Assembly: GCA_001515185.1 (NCBI GenBank)
Contig: LQHI01000002.1
Span: 16,889 to 22,509 of the forward strand
Length of the DNA stretch: 5,621 bases
Reading direction: 5' to 3'
Source: Hadesarchaea archaeon DG-33
GTDB taxonomy: Archaea > Hadarchaeota > Hadarchaeia > Hadarchaeales > Hadarchaeaceae
The notes under the pieces are model-generated. The model saw only the letters and a program-made list of their open reading frames with translations, did not search any database and was not told the DNA's origin. This document shows, piece after piece, positions 4,518 through 5,621 of the stretch (position 1 is its first letter; the number at the start of each line of letters is the position of its first letter). The position numbers were made by a program, and so were the translations under genes.

Positions 4518-4521
4518 TTGC

Positions 4522-4749
4522 ATGCGGGTAGTTCGTTGTATAACTTGCGGCAAACTGCTGGGCGACAAGTACGAGGAGTTCGAGCAGCGCGTCAAAAAGG
4601 GGGAGGAGCCTAAACGCGTGCTCGACGATTTGGGGGTCAAGCGCTACTGTTGCAGGAGCACGATACTCACGAGCGTAGACCTGACTAGACCTGACCGAAG
4701 AAATAGCGAAATTCAAGCGATAATGGGCAAGCTGTATGGCTGGGATTAA
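4522..4749 (+). CDS. rpoN: RNA polymerase subunit N (Rpb10 homologue)
   Basis: A 75-residue protein with the four zinc ligands of archaeal RpoN / eukaryotic Rpb10: C6 and C9 in CITCGK, and the adjacent pair C43-C44 in RYCCR. The rest (VLDDLGVKRYCCR, then STILTSVDL) is typical, and family members are usually 60-75 residues long. It is a small assembly subunit of RNA polymerase, contacting the D/L platform. The frame is open upstream into uS9, but ATG 4522, 4 nt after the uS9 stop, matches the family N terminus MRVVRC. In many archaea rpoK, eno and rps2 follow; here an Alba remnant follows instead and the operon stops. Confidence 0.95.
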   Translation: MRVVRCITCGKLLGDKYEEFEQRVKKGEEPKRVLDDLGVKRYCCRSTILTSVDLTRPDRRNSEIQAIMGKLYGWD

Positions 4750-4808
4750 AATTCCCAGTAAAAAGAAATTGGAGAGTACCACCTTTCAGCCTTTGCGCCT
4801 TTTCTTCC

Positions 4809-4963
4809 TCGTGGGATTGGACAGTCGATGCCACCGAGATAGCTAGAAGACAGTTCCTTTCGGGTATTAAGGTGAAGGAGATTCGCACTGGCATCGAGGA
4901 GATCACGACCAGGAAGGCGGGAAATCCAACGTGTCAACGATTGAGATAATCCTGGGCAAATAA
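4809..4963 (+). pseudogene. Decayed C-terminal half of an Alba gene
   Basis: No intact ORF exists here, yet translation shows the C-terminal half of the archaeal chromatin protein Alba in broken frames. From 4824 one frame reads VDATEIARRQFLSGIKVKEI and continues with RTGIEEITTRK, matching the Alba helix 2 and following strands (AVDVAEI..RF, then KVKEI). From 4928 a second frame, two bases on, reads NVSTIEIILGK and stops at 4961-4963, matching the conserved Alba C terminus NVSTIEI. Bases 4809-4823 in a third frame give RGIGQ, perhaps a trace of the preceding RGRAIS loop. The first frame has no usable start codon, and the N-terminal 40 or so residues are missing. Intact Alba is a DNA/RNA-binding dimer of about 90 residues. 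Real decay is favoured over sequencing error because of the lost N terminus. Confidence 0.82.
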
Positions 4964-5014
4964 TCACTGGGCTGGCCACTTCAAAAATGGTGCTTTACAG
5001 AGCCAGACTATTTC

Positions 5015-5398
5015 TCAGCCCCTCGGCCTTTTCTTTGTCCTCCCGGTAATACCCGCTAGGATTTGATCTACGGTAGAGATGCTCGCCGAAGCAAATACCA
5101 AGATCTGATTGACAAATTCCGTTAGCCCCTTCAGGTCCTCCCGCACAATCTTCACCGTCCCATCGTGGTCGAGCGCCAAGGCGAGAGAGACTATCTTCGG
5201 CACGACCTCTTCGGATGGCACGCTGCGCCCCTCGACGTACGCATAGAATGCCGGCCCCTTCAGCCCAACCTTGTTCAAAGTTGCATAGAACTTCAGATCC
5301 CCTCGCTTTATCCGGTCCGCTATTAGTTTGCAGAGCTTAAGCCTAGCTTCGGGACTCAGGTAGGCTGCCATGTCGACCGCCAAATAACAATAACGCAT
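5015..5398 (-). CDS. Putative helix-turn-helix DNA-binding protein
   Basis: A 127-residue mostly helical protein, not assignable to a named family. Residues 14-55 (from ATG 5398) have the layout of an archaeal helix-turn-helix region: a leading helix LSPEARLKLCKLIADRI, then a GDLKFYATLNKVGLKG segment, then FYAYVEGRSVPSEEVVPKIV, resembling the recognition helix and following helix of XRE-like or recombinase N-terminal domains (pattern x-Y-x-GR-xx-P-xEEVVxKI). The C terminus is basic (TGRTKKRPRG). The frame is open from GTG 5413. ATG 5398 is preferred because a minus-strand TATA box lies 26 bp upstream, consistent with a leaderless transcript; ATG 5371 is another option with a weak GGCGGT. It diverges from the gene at 5494 across an inverted repeat and may regulate it. 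It could instead be a truncated integrase-like protein. Confidence 0.7.
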   Translation of the reverse strand: MRYCYLAVDMAAYLSPEARLKLCKLIADRIKRGDLKFYATLNKVGLKGPAFYAYVEGRSVPSEEVVPKIVSLALALDHDGTVKIVREDLKGLTEFVNQILVFASASISTVDQILAGITGRTKKRPRG

Positions 5399-5419
5399 TC
5401 TAATATTTATCACTTTTGG

Positions 5420-5428
5420 TTATAAAAA
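5420..5428 (-). promoter_or_regulatory. TATA box of the HTH gene
   Basis: On the minus strand TTTTTATAA is centred 26 bp before ATG 5398, and there is no ribosome binding site in between. Together these indicate leaderless transcription. Confidence 0.5.
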
Positions 5429-5445
5429 TATCATCACTAATGATA
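5429..5445 (+). promoter_or_regulatory. Candidate operator: 17-bp inverted repeat
   Basis: TATCAT (5429-5434) and ATGATA (5440-5445) are perfect inverted copies around CACTA. The element sits exactly between the minus-strand TATA box (5420-5428) and the plus-strand TATA box (5448-5459), where transcription factor B recognition elements of both promoters would lie. A dimeric repressor bound here could control both genes. The palindrome is seen; its role is inferred. Confidence 0.5.
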
Positions 5446-5447
5446 AC

Positions 5448-5459
5448 ATTTATATATGG
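5448..5459 (+). promoter_or_regulatory. TATA box of the right-edge gene
   Basis: ATTTATATATGG is about 26 bp before 5480, where the ribosome binding site GGAGGGAT begins, so the leader would be very short (about 14 nt). Confidence 0.55.
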
Positions 5460-5493
5460 GGGATTCCAAATAGAGATTCGGAGGGATGTAAAA

Positions 5494-5621
5494 ATGGTGG
5501 AGGAAAAAAAGGAGAAAGGTCCCGAGAAGAAGCCAGAGCCAGTGATCGAGTGGGGGCTCAACCTAGGTGGATTGTTCGCAGGGATCGGCGAGTTTATCGG
5601 CCAAGTTACCAAGCTGGCCGA
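5494..5621 (+). CDS. N terminus of a possible Hsp20-like protein (partial)
   Basis: The first 42 codons of a gene cut by the window edge. The protein begins with a Glu/Lys/Pro-rich, probably disordered head (MVEEKKEKGPEKKPEPVIEW) followed by a Gly-rich amphipathic stretch, GLNLGGLFAGIGEFIGQVTK (21-40). That layout resembles the N-terminal arm of some archaeal and bacterial Hsp20/alpha-crystallin chaperones, but the diagnostic alpha-crystallin domain lies outside the window, so the family call is tentative. GGAGGGAT (5480-5487) supports ATG 5494. A strong TATA box and an inverted repeat upstream, with a divergent HTH protein, suggest a tightly regulated gene. Confidence 0.6.
   Translation, partial: MVEEKKEKGPEKKPEPVIEWGLNLGGLFAGIGEFIGQVTKLA

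Noticed and set aside
4441..4521. N-terminal extension of RpoN
   Set aside because: It overlaps the conserved end of uS9, and RpoN proteins begin with M-x-x-x-R-C as at ATG 4522.
4223..4979. Several minus-strand frames across uS9, RpoN and the Alba remnant
   Set aside because: They are antisense shadows of conserved plus-strand genes, with no ribosome binding sites or recognisable domains.
1..5621. CRISPR array, insertion sequence, integrase attachment site or defence system
   Set aside because: No regularly spaced repeats, transposase motifs or recognisable defence proteins were seen. tRNA 3' ends could serve as attachment sites, but no duplicated tRNA ends occur in the window.

Overview
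The window looks like a chromosomal segment of an uncultivated, probably thermophilic archaeon. The evidence is: archaeal-type ribosomal and RNA polymerase genes (eL18, uL13, uS9, RpoN), a remnant of the chromatin protein Alba, tRNA genes with encoded CCA and bulge-helix-bulge introns, TATA-type promoters about 27 bp upstream of expected transcript starts, and GGTGA-type ribosome binding sites. The density of tRNA introns, two of them in the D arm, is best known from TACK archaea such as Thermoproteales, but the window does not fix the lineage.

Layout. Bases 92-257 hold a tRNA-Asn(GTT) with two introns. Bases 345-1331 (minus) hold a DHH-family phosphoesterase starting at TTG. Divergent to it is a CAT-anticodon tRNA, probably the Ile2 type (1416-1508), with a 15-nt intron. 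A tRNA-Glu(TTC) with two introns (1640-1753) runs straight into a flavin reductase-like gene (1765-2325), whose ribosome binding site touches the tRNA CCA end. Next come a possible 21-codon ORF, a four-helix membrane protein of unknown role (2471-2839), a 70-residue C4HC3 zinc-finger protein (2937-3149) and an intronless tRNA-Leu(TAG) (3180-3267).

Bases 3323-4749 form a compact translation/transcription operon, eL18 - uL13 - uS9 - RpoN, with junctions of 5, -1 and 4 nt. Behind RpoN lies the frameshifted C-terminal half of an Alba gene (about 4809-4963). The right end has a minus-strand helix-turn-helix-like protein (5015-5398) diverging from the first 42 codons of a gene that may encode an Hsp20-like protein. 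A perfect 6+6 inverted repeat sits between their two TATA boxes.

The strongest unusual signals are three. First, the two D-arm introns, in unrelated tRNAs, share one architecture: each starts two bases after the invariant GGT of the D loop and ends in GCCGAA, whose GCC pairs with that GGT. Second, there is the broken Alba gene at the end of an essential operon. Third, there is the palindrome-bearing divergent regulator/stress-gene pair. No defence, CRISPR or mobile-element module is visible.
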